64,000 bases of DNA from assembly GCA_017616895.1 (NCBI GenBank), contig JAFZXE010000012.1:93582-157581 (forward strand), read 5' to 3'. The notes beneath the pieces were generated by a model. The model saw nothing but the letters and a program-made list of their open reading frames with translations, had not been told where the DNA came from and ran no database searches. This DNA is from Bacteroidales bacterium (GTDB taxonomy: Bacteria > Bacteroidota > Bacteroidia > Bacteroidales > P3). Positions 35,384-43,995 of the stretch are shown one piece after another. The translations under genes and the position numbers were made by a program. Position 1 is the first letter of the stretch, and every line of letters starts with the position of its first letter.

Positions 35384-36517
35384 TTATTTGATTGCCAGTT
35401 TGCGGGTGGTGGTGCCTGTGGGGGTGGTGATTTTGAGGGTGTAGAGGCCTGGGGTGAGGGTTGAGGTGTCGAGGGTTGTGGTGGTGCCGCAGTTGCGGAG
35501 GGTGCGTATTAGGCGGCCGTTGATGTCGCGGAGGGTGAGTTCAAGTATCGGCGCATCGCAAGTCACGACGGAATAACCGCTAGCCGGGTTGGGATAGATG
35601 TTAATTTCGAATTCTGAATTTTGAATTTCGAAGTTGTCGATGCCTTCGTCACCGCCTGGGTTGTCGGGGTCGGGGTCTTCGGGGGCGGGTGGTTCAGGTG
35701 CCTCTGCTGGGAATGGTATTACCTGCGTCATGCTCGGCTCCTCCCATTCGGGCAGAGGAGTTATGATCGGGAAGAAATAATCCCACGAATTATACGCATT
35801 TCCGCTGACACAATGCTCATCGTAATATGCAACATACGTACCTGGACCCTTGCACAATGTGGGTTTAAAATCGCTGCCGTTGGACGTTCCCAGCCGCATT
35901 ATCCACCAAAGCTGTGCTCCGTCGACCTCTTTAAACCCGTTGAAATAGAATTCAAGCACCTGTCGATACAGAACCGTGTCGATGCAGTTGTCGTAGGGTT
36001 CAAATCCCTCCCAATGGGTAAAATCCAGGTCGCTTCTGAGAATGGGGATTTCTATCCAGCGCCGTTTGCCAATTTCGCCGCCTTTAATGGTTATTGAGTC
36101 GAGTGGGACGAAATGGTCGCCGGCGGCGTCGCACAGGGTTACTGTCAGCGAGTCACCCTCTGTAAAATTCACAATAGTGTCGAGAGCAATGGCTATACCA
36201 TAGACTCTGGTCTTAGGTTCGCTTAACTTGTAATACATATAGGGGCAAAATCTTCCAGACGAAATTGTTCCAATGTACCCGTTTTGATCATGAAAAATAT
36301 AATCTCTAAAGGAGTCCCTTCCCATTTCAGTAAAGCCAACTCCATTGGGGCAGCCATCTATATATTCGCCTGTTTCAAAGTTTGACACACCTAGGTTCCC
36401 CGACCTAAGGAAATGGTTGTCATATCGGTAATAATTTGTGTCGATGGTGTCCTGCGCTTTTAAACCCGACACCGAGACTAGAAGTATGATAATGCAGAAT
36501 AAAATATTTCTTTTCAT
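35384..36517 (-). CDS. T9SS-secreted protein, paralogue 1
   Basis: 377 residues. The signal peptide ends VSGLKAQ and the mature N-terminus is DTIDTNYYRYD. The central 200 residues (SEPKTRVYGIAIALDTIVNF, SITIKGGEIGKRRWIEIPI) look like a beta-sandwich; no enzyme motif. A Pro/Asp-rich linker (PEPPAPEDPDPDNPGG) leads to the T9SS type A sorting domain starting NIYPNPASGYS and ending RKLAIK. The bases just before the sorting domain (35603-35633) are 7-bp TTCAAAA-type repeats, read as FEIQNSEFEI. Its last 100 bases are almost identical to those of the neighbour at 36582. Function unknown; surface exposure is likely. Confidence 0.8.
   Translation of the reverse strand: MKRNILFCIIILLVSVSGLKAQDTIDTNYYRYDNHFLRSGNLGVSNFETGEYIDGCPNGVGFTEMGRDSFRDYIFHDQNGYIGTISSGRFCPYMYYKLSEPKTRVYGIAIALDTIVNFTEGDSLTVTLCDAAGDHFVPLDSITIKGGEIGKRRWIEIPILRSDLDFTHWEGFEPYDNCIDTVLYRQVLEFYFNGFKEVDGAQLWWIMRLGTSNGSDFKPTLCKGPGTYVAYYDEHCVSGNAYNSWDYFFPIITPLPEWEEPSMTQVIPFPAEAPEPPAPEDPDPDNPGGDEGIDNFEIQNSEFEINIYPNPASGYSVVTCDAPILELTLRDINGRLIRTLRNCGTTTTLDTSTLTPGLYTLKITTPTGTTTRKLAIK
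35603..35633 (-). repeat. 7-bp repeat units inside the cargo linker, paralogue 1
   Basis: Minus strand TTCGAAA, TTCAAAA, TTCAGAA, TTCGAAA. Same unit as the intergenic TTCAAAA repeat at 1717; read in frame as FEIQNSEFEI. Confidence 0.65.
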
Positions 36518-36581
36518 AGTGATGTATGTTTTACTATAGTTAGTTGTAATTTTTTGGAAAAACCGTCATGGGAAGGCTGAA

Positions 36582-37709
36582 TTATTTCACTGCCAGTTTG
36601 CGTGTGGTGGTGCCTGTGGGGGTGGTGACTTTGAGGGTGTAGAGGCCTGGGGTGAGGGTTGAGGTGTCGAGGGTTGTGGAGGTGCCGCAGTTTCGGAGGG
36701 TGAGTATCAGGCGGCCGTTTATGTCTCGGAGGGTGAGTTCCGTTATGGGAAGGTCGCAGGTGATTGTGGTGCGGGAGTCGGCGGGGTTGGGAACTATGTT
36801 AATTTTGAAAGCTGAATTTTGAATTTCGAGGTTGTCGATGCCTTCGTCACCGCCTGGGTCGTCCGGGTCGGGGTCGTCCGGGTCTGGGTTGTCTGGGTCA
36901 GGAATGACAGCTCCGTCTGGACATGGTATAACCTGTGACATACTCGATCTTTCCCATTCTGGCAGAGCAGTTATCAGTGGAAAAAAACAATGCCATCTGT
37001 AGATCCTTCCTGCATACCTTCCTTGTTCGGAGTAAAAGTCCACAGAACAATAATAACCAGGGCCTGCCTCGCTCGTAAGTTTAAAATCACTGCCATTCTC
37101 GACCGATAGCCTTGCCTTCCACCAAAGACTCGACCCACCCACACGTACAGGTCTATCAAAATAAAACTCAAGCACTTGATTATATAGGATCGTATCTATA
37201 CAATTATCTAGGGGTTCACGATAAGTGCTCGAGATATTACTATACGCAATAGGAATTTCCATCCAACGACGTTTGCCGATTTCACAACCTTTTATCGTTA
37301 TGGAGTCAAGATGAACAAAATGGGTGCTGTCGTCGGCCATATCGCACAGAATAACCATGAGGGAGTCTCCATACGTAAAATTTGCAATGCTGTCTATCGC
37401 TATGGCAATGCCGTAAACCGTCTGATCTTTGCTTAGTTTGTAAAGCATATATGGGTTACAACTGACTTGCCCATAACTAAGATATCCGTCAAAGTTACCA
37501 TTAACCCAAAATATGCCATGATTTAAGAACCCAACACCGTTGGGGCATAGATTAACTGTTTCCTGCGTATAAGGATCCACATAACCGTATATTCCTGGTC
37601 CGAAGTTGATGTCATATCTATAATAGTTCGTGTCAATGGTGTCCTGAGCTCGTAATCCTGCCGCCGCGCCAAGAAGCATTACAATGCCTATTATAACTGT
37701 CTTTTTCAT
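36582..37709 (-). CDS. T9SS-secreted protein, paralogue 2
   Basis: 375 residues, closely related along its whole length to the next gene: signal ending AAGLRAQ, mature start DTIDTNYYRYD, central TVYGIAIAIDSIANFTYGDSL and SITIKGCEIGKRRWMEIPI. The linker has repeated DPDNPDPDDPDPDDPGG, then LEIQNSAFKI from a 7-bp repeat and the sorting domain NIVPNPADSRTT to RKLAVK. The leader before the start also matches its paralogue (TTTTTCCAAAAAATT about 40-50 bases upstream), so the whole transcription unit was duplicated. Function unknown; secreted by the T9SS. Confidence 0.8.
   Translation of the reverse strand: MKKTVIIGIVMLLGAAAGLRAQDTIDTNYYRYDINFGPGIYGYVDPYTQETVNLCPNGVGFLNHGIFWVNGNFDGYLSYGQVSCNPYMLYKLSKDQTVYGIAIAIDSIANFTYGDSLMVILCDMADDSTHFVHLDSITIKGCEIGKRRWMEIPIAYSNISSTYREPLDNCIDTILYNQVLEFYFDRPVRVGGSSLWWKARLSVENGSDFKLTSEAGPGYYCSVDFYSEQGRYAGRIYRWHCFFPLITALPEWERSSMSQVIPCPDGAVIPDPDNPDPDDPDPDDPGGDEGIDNLEIQNSAFKINIVPNPADSRTTITCDLPITELTLRDINGRLILTLRNCGTSTTLDTSTLTPGLYTLKVTTPTGTTTRKLAVK
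36801..36832 (-). repeat. 7-bp repeat units inside the cargo linker, paralogue 2
   Basis: Minus strand CTCGAAA, TTCAAAA, TTCAGCT, TTCAAAA; read in frame as LEIQNSAFKI. Confidence 0.65.
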
Positions 37710-38345
37710 AATGTGGTTTGGTTTATTATTGTTAGTTGCAATTTTTTGGAAAAAACGTCATCGTTATATAATATATAGACGAAAAGGGGGTGAAAAATAG
37801 ACAATGGGGGTGAAAATTTAACATTTACGGATGCAAAGGTACGAATTGTTTTTGAAGGATGCAAGTTTTTCGGCTGTTTTTTGTTTGAGAATGACGGAGA
37901 TAGCGGCGAGGGTAGGGGTGGGGAATGAAAAATGTTCAGGGGATTGATATTTTTTCTGTTTTTGCTTGTATTTATCGGAAAAGATTCTTATCTTTGTAAA
38001 ATTGAATGGATGAATATGACTTCGTGTAAGAAGATATATTTCAGCGGGTTGGATGGTATGATGCAAATATGTCCGACCGCAGATGTGCGAAAACCGAGTC
38101 TGCAACGGTTTGACGCACAGCTCTAAAGATTGTTTCCCTCCGTATCAACGCCGTATCAAAAACGTATCAACGCCGTATTAAAGCCGTGTCATCTCTAAGA
38201 CCCATACTATACCCCTCTAAGATACATTCGTGTTATCTCTATGATGTGCTCGGCGGAGGTGTTGTATGGGTGTGATTGAGAACGGAGGGACGATGGTTTG
38301 GTTGTATATTAGGACATATCAATAATTTAAACTAAAAACGACATT
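37710..38345. other. 636-bp intergenic region between divergent genes
   Basis: No gene is called. It contains two copies of GGGGGTGAAAA about 23 bases apart (37785-37818), then AT-rich DNA, then the longest-unit-number clear 11-bp array (38140-38249). A 95-codon frame on the minus strand (37818-38105) lacks a plausible product. Confidence 0.6.
38140..38249 (+). repeat. 11-bp-period array, copy C
   Basis: Ten 11-mers without gaps: CCGTATCAACG, CCGTATCAAAA, ACGTATCAACG, CCGTATTAAAG, CCGTGTCATCT, CTAAGACCCAT, ACTATACCCCT, CTAAGATACAT, TCGTGTTATCT, CTATGATGTGC. It ends 96 bases before the start at 38346. Confidence 0.85.
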
Positions 38346-38969
38346 ATGGCACGAACAGATTTAAGGGGGCACAAGATTGGTGCGGTGGGAGACTTGATTT
38401 ACTATGTGAGGGACGGGAAGCAGTGTGTGCGCAGGAAACCGAAGAAACAAAAGAACCCGAACACGAAGGAACAGCGTGAGAGCCGGAGCCATTTTGCGAC
38501 GATGGCGAGGCTGTCGTCGCTGCTGCTGCCTGCGACGAAGGAGGGGCTGCACAAGGTTGCACGGCGGAAGAAGAAGCCTGTGTATAACGTGTTTATGACG
38601 CTCAATGGGAAGGCGGTGACGGCAAAGGGGATTGACTACGGCAGCCTGGTGGTGAGCCGAGGCTGGGAGGTGCAGAATGTGAAGTTCGGAGAGCCGAAAC
38701 TGACGACGAGGGGACGGCTGGATGTGACGTTTGAGCCGCGAGTGGCGAAGGCGGGAGAGCCTGACTATGAGGTGGTGTATGTGGCGGCGGTGTGCCCGGA
38801 GAAGAATGGGTGCCGGCTGTCGGAGCCGCAGCCGTGCGAGTCGGGTTTGGTGAGGATGCAGCTGCCTGCCAGCTGGGTGAAGAAAAAGATTCATCTGTAC
38901 GGATTTGTACGGAGAAAGGGGTTGTGGACGTCGAATTCGATTTATATCCCGCTTGAGCAGAATCTTTGA
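38346..38969 (+). CDS. DUF6266-like hypothetical protein
   Basis: 207 residues, very basic, no signal peptide. The N-terminus GHKIGAVGDLIYYVRDGKQCVRR, followed by PKKQKNPNTKEQRESRSHFA, resembles the DUF6266 family of Bacteroidota (glycine/valine-rich start, then a conserved S-x-x-Q/E...R..F element), whose role is unknown. The second half (LDVTFEPRVAKAGEPDYEVV, VRMQLPASWVKKKIHLYGFV) is beta-rich. It stands alone between an 11-bp array and a 370-bp gap. GC-rich, G-biased on the coding strand. Confidence 0.6.
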   Translation: MARTDLRGHKIGAVGDLIYYVRDGKQCVRRKPKKQKNPNTKEQRESRSHFATMARLSSLLLPATKEGLHKVARRKKKPVYNVFMTLNGKAVTAKGIDYGSLVVSRGWEVQNVKFGEPKLTTRGRLDVTFEPRVAKAGEPDYEVVYVAAVCPEKNGCRLSEPQPCESGLVRMQLPASWVKKKIHLYGFVRRKGLWTSNSIYIPLEQNL

Positions 38970-39339
38970 GTTTATGGTTTGGCTTCGCTGAGGTCGCTTC
39001 GGTTTCGGGTGGACGATGGGGGTTGTTGAGGCGGTGAAAAGTTTCAATTTTAAGAACTATTTAGAATTGCCCCCGATTATTTAACGTTTATTAATTTTCG
39101 CCACGAAACAAATGAGACAATGAGCCGTTAAAACAAATGAAAAACGCACAAAACGGCTCGCACCGAAGCGGAAAGAAATGAAAAGAGAGGCAAAAAGAGA
39201 AGAAAAGCGGAAAGATAAGCGATTGAAAATTACGCCGTAGCAAAATAAATTGCAGAGCAAAGCCGTTATTTAAAAAATTATTAGTATTATTGCGTTTCAA
39301 ATTGAGCAAATATTATCATTGAAACTAACCCACAAAAAT
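38970..39339. other. 370-bp intergenic region upstream of porP
   Basis: No gene. It contains an inverted repeat GAGCCGTT (39122-39129) / AACGGCTC (39152-39159), a purine-rich stretch with A-runs roughly every 11 bases (39160-39240), and a weak -7-like TATTATTG at 39285-39292. Confidence 0.55.
39122..39159. other. 8-bp inverted repeat upstream of porP
   Basis: GAGCCGTT and AACGGCTC, 22-nt loop rich in A. No T-tract follows, so it is more likely an operator or leader structure than a terminator. Confidence 0.4.
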
Positions 39340-40347
39340 ATGATGAAAAGCATACGCAGAGCAGCAGTGTTGGCAGCAATTGCCTTTCTTTCGTTACAGA
39401 GTGTCAATGCACAGGACATCGGATTCTCCCAGTTCTACGCCAACCCGCTCTATCTCAACCCTGCTATGGCTGGTTCGAAGATTGCTCCCAGCCTGTCGCT
39501 TACTTACAGATGCCAGTGGCCGGCCCTCACAAGTGCCTACCAGACGGCTTCGATTTCGTATGACCAGTATATCCACAAACTGCACGGCAGCATCGGTGCT
39601 ATAGCCCTCTACGACCGTCAGGGTGACCACGGCGCACTGAACACCACTTACGTCGGTTTCATGTATGCTTTCCGTTTCAACCTTACGCGCGACGTCTATA
39701 TGAACCTCGCTTTGCAGGCTTCGGTGTTCAATATCCACCTGAAATGGGATCTCAACTACCTGCATTTCCCTGATCAGATTGACCCCTCTCAGGGTTTCGT
39801 CAACCAGACCTCGGCTCAGGAGCCTGAGAACAACAACAAGTGGAACGCAGACTTCAGCGCTGGTTTGATGGTTTATGGTGAAAGCTGGTATGCCGGTGTG
39901 GCGGGTGCCCACCTCAGCCGTCCCGACCAGGGCTTCTACAGCGTTGACCGCATCCCCATCAAGGTTACCGTCCACGGTGGTGGTATGATTAACCTCTCGA
40001 AGGAAAAACGCCGTACCTCGACCCTCGGGCTCGGCACTCCTATCATTTCGCCTAACTTCATCTATCAATATCAGGGCACTTTCCACTACTTCAACTACGG
40101 TCTCTACCTCGACTGGGAGCCCTTCCTGGTGGGTATGTGGTTCCGTAACGGTGTGGAGAACGCCGACGCTTTCATCTTCCTCGCCGGTATCCAGTGGGAT
40201 CACTACAAGGTGGGTTACAGCTACGACGTGACCGTGTCGAAGCTCGCCAACAACACCCACGGTTCGCACGAGGTGACACTCGGCATCCTCCTGCCAGTGC
40301 CGCAGCAGAAACAGAAAGTCCGCGCAATCCGCTGCCCGTCCTTCTAA
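39340..40347 (+). CDS. porP: T9SS outer-membrane protein PorP/SprF
   Basis: 335 residues from the ATG at 39340 (MMKSIRRAAV); an in-frame TTG seven codons earlier is less likely. The signal peptide ends LQSVNAQ. The mature start DIGFSQFYANPLYLNPAMAGS is the PorP/SprF family signature, followed by an outer-membrane barrel (GAIALYDRQGDHG, QIDPSQGFVNQTSAQ). In Flavobacterium and Porphyromonas, PorP anchors or partners the PorK/PorN ring of the T9SS. It is followed by gldK in the same direction, with 63 bases of TATCAACA repeat between them. Confidence 0.93.
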   Translation: MMKSIRRAAVLAAIAFLSLQSVNAQDIGFSQFYANPLYLNPAMAGSKIAPSLSLTYRCQWPALTSAYQTASISYDQYIHKLHGSIGAIALYDRQGDHGALNTTYVGFMYAFRFNLTRDVYMNLALQASVFNIHLKWDLNYLHFPDQIDPSQGFVNQTSAQEPENNNKWNADFSAGLMVYGESWYAGVAGAHLSRPDQGFYSVDRIPIKVTVHGGGMINLSKEKRRTSTLGLGTPIISPNFIYQYQGTFHYFNYGLYLDWEPFLVGMWFRNGVENADAFIFLAGIQWDHYKVGYSYDVTVSKLANNTHGSHEVTLGILLPVPQQKQKVRAIRCPSF

Positions 40348-40349
40348 TC

Positions 40350-40385
40350 AGAATCCTATCAACGTATCAACATATCAACATTTAA
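40350..40385. repeat. TATCAACA 8-bp repeat between porP and gldK
   Basis: Three consecutive octamers (TATCAACG, TATCAACA, TATCAACA) in the leader of gldK. The same unit lies before the M23, ybjQ-like and M16 genes. Confidence 0.6.
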
Positions 40386-40410
40386 CACGTAAACACAAAT
40401 ACATCGAAAT

Positions 40411-41985
40411 ATGAAAATTCTGAAATTCTCAAGTTTTTTACTAGTAGCACTGTTGGTGTTCACCTCGTGCGGTAGCAAGAAGAAGTCTGCTACCACAGGT
40501 TGGGACTACAACAGCTCGGAATGGGGCGGCTTTGAAGTTTCCTCCCACGACGAGCAACCCACCAACCCGGGCCTTGTCTTCATCGAAGGTGGCTCTTTCA
40601 ACATGGGTTATGTTTCGGACGATTCGCGTTTCCAGTGGAACAACACTGCCCACACCGTCACCGTCTCCTCTTTCTATATGGATGAGACCGAGGTGTCGAA
40701 CGTGAGCTACCGCGAGTTCACCTACTGGATGCAGCGTGCCTACGGAGAGGAATACCCCGAGCGCGTAAAGGCTATCTATCCCGACACTAACTGCTGGCGC
40801 GACAAACTCGCCTGGCGTGAGTCGTTCGTGGATTACTACTTCCAGAGCCCCATCTACGACGAATATCCCGTCGTCGGCGTCTCCTGGGAGCAGGCCAGCA
40901 AATATTGCACATGGCGTACCGACCGCGTCAACGAGAAGATTCTTGTCGATATGGGCATCATAGTTCTCGACCAGACCGACCTGCGCGGTGAGACGGCCTT
41001 CCAGACCGATGTCTATCTCGCTGGTCAGTTCCGCGGTGAGAGCGGCAAGAACGAACTCACCAACCTCGACCCCGCAGCCGGCGGCGAACCCCGTCAGGCA
41101 CGTCGCGAGGATGGTATCCTCCAGCCCTCCTACCGTCTGCCGACCGAAGCTGAGTGGGAATTCGCAGCCCTCGGCATGATCGGTAGCACCGTTGACGAGC
41201 GTATCATTGAGCACAAAATCTATCCTTGGGCAGGTCACAGCCTGCGTTCGGCCAACAAGGCTTACTATGGTCAGTTCCTTGCTAACTTCAAACGTTCGCG
41301 CGGCGACGCTATGGGTGTTGCTGGCAACCTCAACGACGCATGGGATTACACAGCTCCCGTGAAGTGGTACTTCCCCAACGACTACGGTCTCTACCACATG
41401 GCTGGCAACGTCAGCGAATGGTGCATGGACGTGTTCAGAAAGGATGTTGACCCCGTCGGAGGCGAAGATGTTGACCCGTTCCGTGGTAACGTCTATAAGG
41501 CTCCCATCTATATCGACGATGAAATCGCTATCAACGACACAACCGGTAGCATCGAATATCAGAACGAGGATGTTGATTTGAACCGTCGCAACTATCGTCA
41601 GGCAAACAACATAAACTACCTCGATGGTGACTACGCTTCGAACATCTACGACTATGACGGCCAGTCGGCCATAACCGAGTGGATTGCCACCGGCGGCGAC
41701 GACGAGGAGGAAGAGGCAAGCGATGAGGAAGAAGGTGGCAGCACCCTCGACAACCCCGACAGCGTGACCAACATGATGTACCATCGTAGCGCTGCCCGTC
41801 AGAGCGATGTAACCTCGCTCACCAACAACAAGGTGCGCGTCGTGAAGGGTGGTTCATGGAAAGATCGCTCCTACTGGATGCAGGCTGGCACGCGCCGCTT
41901 CTACGACCAGGACAAGAGCACCTCGTGGATTGGATTCCGCTGCGCAATGGACCGTCTGGGTGCCCGCGCAGGTATGCAGAAATAA
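40411..41985 (+). CDS. gldK: T9SS lipoprotein GldK/PorK
   Basis: 524 residues. Lipoprotein signal ending LLVFTSC (Cys20). The body is a formylglycine-generating-enzyme-like (SUMF1/FGE) fold: GLVFIEGGSFNMGYVSDDSRF, MDETEVSNVSYREFTYWM, VGVSWEQASKYCTWRTDRVN, LPTEAEWEFAALG and GNVSEWCMDVF, ending WIGFRCAM. GldK and GldN form the periplasmic ring of the T9SS. In this window gldL, gldM and gldN do not follow: a strong terminator comes 30 bases after the stop and the next gene is on the other strand. The acidic insert DDEEEEASDEEEGGS (about residue 430-445) is notable. Confidence 0.95.
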   Translation: MKILKFSSFLLVALLVFTSCGSKKKSATTGWDYNSSEWGGFEVSSHDEQPTNPGLVFIEGGSFNMGYVSDDSRFQWNNTAHTVTVSSFYMDETEVSNVSYREFTYWMQRAYGEEYPERVKAIYPDTNCWRDKLAWRESFVDYYFQSPIYDEYPVVGVSWEQASKYCTWRTDRVNEKILVDMGIIVLDQTDLRGETAFQTDVYLAGQFRGESGKNELTNLDPAAGGEPRQARREDGILQPSYRLPTEAEWEFAALGMIGSTVDERIIEHKIYPWAGHSLRSANKAYYGQFLANFKRSRGDAMGVAGNLNDAWDYTAPVKWYFPNDYGLYHMAGNVSEWCMDVFRKDVDPVGGEDVDPFRGNVYKAPIYIDDEIAINDTTGSIEYQNEDVDLNRRNYRQANNINYLDGDYASNIYDYDGQSAITEWIATGGDDEEEEASDEEEGGSTLDNPDSVTNMMYHRSAARQSDVTSLTNNKVRVVKGGSWKDRSYWMQAGTRRFYDQDKSTSWIGFRCAMDRLGARAGMQK

Positions 41986-42014
41986 GATTTGACGGTTAAT
42001 AATATGGTTTTCTG

Positions 42015-42048
42015 AAACGGAAGGGAGGCGACTCTCTTCCGTTTTTTT
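42015..42048. terminator. Intrinsic terminator after gldK
   Basis: AAACGGAAG (42015-42023) pairs with CTTCCGTTT (42036-42044), 12-nt loop, followed by a run of T. Perfect 9-bp stem. Confidence 0.92.
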
Positions 42049-42114
42049 CTTGTTGTGTCGGCTGATTTTTCTTATTGTGTCTGTCGATTCTGGCTTTCGT
42101 TGCTGAATCAGCAA

Positions 42115-42882
42115 TCAAATCACATTGAGCTCTTGTAGCGCTGTTGCTAGGCCTTCGCTATCGACATCGGCGGTTACGTGGTCGGCGTGATTCTTCACGA
42201 GGTCGGAGGCGTTGCCCATCGCCACACCTATGCCGGCATACTCGAGCATCTCGATGTCGTTGGCACCGTCGCCAAAGGCGACACACTCGTCGCGTTGGAT
42301 GCCGTAGTGTGACAATATCTTCTCCATCCCGATGGCTTTGCTGCTGTCGGAGGGTATGAGGTCGCTGAAGGCGGGATGCCAGCGGGGCAGGCGGCTGTGG
42401 GGCAGCATCGCCAGCACTTCGGCATCCATGCTTGCGGGTATCATCGCGATGAACTGGTAGATATCCTCGCCCACCAACTCGCTGTTGGGACGCAGCTTGG
42501 GCATCTCGAACTCCAGCTGGTCGCGCAGCTGACGCGCCAGCTCGTCGATATGGTTGGTGAACATCTCGTGTTCGGTGAACGCCATAGAGACGTAGTTGTG
42601 GCGGTCGGCATACTCCATCCAGGTGTGGGCGTCGTCGTGGTTGAGCGGGTTCTTGTATATCACCTCACCGCCCACCTGACAGTAGCCGCCGTTGACGGTT
42701 ATCATGCCGTCGAAGTGTAGCGGCATCGAGGGCACCAGCACTTTGGCGCGTCCGGAACAGATGAAGGTCAGGATGCCATTCTCCTTCAAGGCTTTGAAGG
42801 CTTCGATGGTTCCTTGCGACACACGGTGTGTCTTGAAACTTAGAAGAGTTCCGTCGATATCGAAAAAGGCCGCGCGAATCAT
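42115..42882 (-). CDS. HAD superfamily (Cof type) phosphatase
   Basis: 255 residues, cytoplasmic. Motif I is FDIDGTLLSF (nucleophile Asp at residue 8), motif II is FICSGRAKV, and motifs III/IV are the lysine in SSKAIGMEKIL and FGDGANDIEMLEYAG. The large C2-type cap between motifs II and III is typical of Cof/YbjI-like sugar-phosphate or FMN phosphatases. Closing sequence GVAMGNASDLVKNHADHVT is diagnostic of the Cof subgroup. Substrate unknown. It stands before a TATCAAC-type repeat and is convergent with gldK. Confidence 0.92.
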   Translation of the reverse strand: MIRAAFFDIDGTLLSFKTHRVSQGTIEAFKALKENGILTFICSGRAKVLVPSMPLHFDGMITVNGGYCQVGGEVIYKNPLNHDDAHTWMEYADRHNYVSMAFTEHEMFTNHIDELARQLRDQLEFEMPKLRPNSELVGEDIYQFIAMIPASMDAEVLAMLPHSRLPRWHPAFSDLIPSDSSKAIGMEKILSHYGIQRDECVAFGDGANDIEMLEYAGIGVAMGNASDLVKNHADHVTADVDSEGLATALQELNVI

Positions 42883-42884
42883 AT

Positions 42885-42960
42885 CTGCTGTTGATATGTT
42901 GATATGTTTACTGTTGATATGTTGATTTGTGACCAGTGACCAGTGACCAGTGACCGGAAA
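42885..42960. repeat. GTTGATAT octamers and GTGACCA heptamers
   Basis: Two short blocks of the 8-bp repeat followed by four GTGACCA units between the transporter and the HAD gene. Confidence 0.6.
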
Positions 42961-42981
42961 TTAACTACTGGCTGCTTTGTT

Positions 42982-43002
42982 GCCTTGTGCGGGCACGCAC
43001 CT
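42982..43002 (-). repeat. 3'-end hairpin element, copy 4
   Basis: Minus strand GTGCG-TGCC-CGCAC then AAGGCAACAA, 60 bases after the transporter stop. Sense orientation. Confidence 0.65.
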
Positions 43003-43061
43003 GACCGATTGTCACTAATATGATATAAAGCTAACAACATGACCATCATACATCTTACTTC

Positions 43062-43991
43062 TTACCTCTTACTTTCTTTCCTTCCGTAATACCACAGCTG
43101 CCATGAGTTGAATACGTTTTGGAACACCGAGTAGAAGGCGGAGAATACCGACGAGAGCGGGTTGAGGAAGGTGGTGGCCATCCAGATGCCCATCGAGCTG
43201 TTCTTCTGTCCCAGCAGCTGTCCGCCGGCGATGGTGTCGCCGTAGCGGTGTCCCAGCCATTTGCCGAAACCGAACTGTATGACGCAGAAAAGCAGCGCCG
43301 AGAAACCCAGCCATCCGATGATGTACCAGTGGCCTTCGCCGTTGAGGAATATGAAGTCGATGGTCTGTCCGAGGTTGATGAAGAGCGCACAGGCCCAGAG
43401 GTAGAAGCTGGCACCTTTGTAGCGCGCCATCGCATTGTTGGCTTTCGGAAGGAACCGCTGCAGCAGAAGGATGATGAAGAACGGAAATCCGATGGTGGGG
43501 CCAATCTTCTTGAGTATCATCCAGAACGAGGCGAGGAAGGTGACTTCGTGGGTGCCGTTGTTGCCGGTATGGGTGACTATGGTGAAGTAGAGTGGAGCTA
43601 CTACAGCCACCATGAGGTTGCCCACGATGGTATAGGTGGTCACGGTGCGGCGGTCGGCTCCCATCATGCAGCTTATCACCGCCACCGATGCCGCCACCGG
43701 ACACAGCACTCCGATAAGCAGCCCTTGGGCAATGATGTAGTTCGCCCCCAGGGCGACCAGCAGGTAGTAGCCGCCGATGCTGACGGTCATCTGGAAGAGT
43801 GCGAGCCAGAGGTCGAGCCACGAGAGGCGCAGCTTGGTTATCTCCACCGCCGAGAAGGTGAGTAGCAGGATGGTGAAGACTATATAAGGTGTGATGAAGG
43901 CGATGTGACCGCAGAAGTTGTGGAACAGAGCGCCCAGCACGAGGGCGATGGGCAGTACGTAGGGTTTTATCTTTTGAGTGAAGGCACCCAT
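43062..43991 (-). CDS. BASS-type (bile acid:sodium symporter-like) transporter
   Basis: 309 residues with about 9-10 membrane helices. Segments match the BASS/SBF superfamily: GLLIGVLCPVAASVAVISCM, GNLMVAVVAPLYFTIV in the first repeat and GQKNSSMGIWMATTFLNP in the second, the latter resembling the discontinuous helix that binds Na+ and substrate. The substrate is not predictable; BASS members carry bile acids, keto acids, pantothenate and others. The gene directly follows the purine nucleoside phosphorylase gene (4-bp gap), so a link with nucleoside or ribose metabolism is possible but unproven. Confidence 0.8.
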   Translation of the reverse strand: MGAFTQKIKPYVLPIALVLGALFHNFCGHIAFITPYIVFTILLLTFSAVEITKLRLSWLDLWLALFQMTVSIGGYYLLVALGANYIIAQGLLIGVLCPVAASVAVISCMMGADRRTVTTYTIVGNLMVAVVAPLYFTIVTHTGNNGTHEVTFLASFWMILKKIGPTIGFPFFIILLLQRFLPKANNAMARYKGASFYLWACALFINLGQTIDFIFLNGEGHWYIIGWLGFSALLFCVIQFGFGKWLGHRYGDTIAGGQLLGQKNSSMGIWMATTFLNPLSSVFSAFYSVFQNVFNSWQLWYYGRKESKR

Positions 43992-43995
43992 CTCG

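Noticed and set aside
37818-38105. 95-codon minus-strand frame in the gap upstream of the DUF6266-like gene
   Set aside because: No recognisable features; composition like intergenic DNA.
40441-41784. 447-codon open frame antisense to gldK
   Set aside because: Shadow frame; gldK has a lipoprotein signal and full FGE-like domain.
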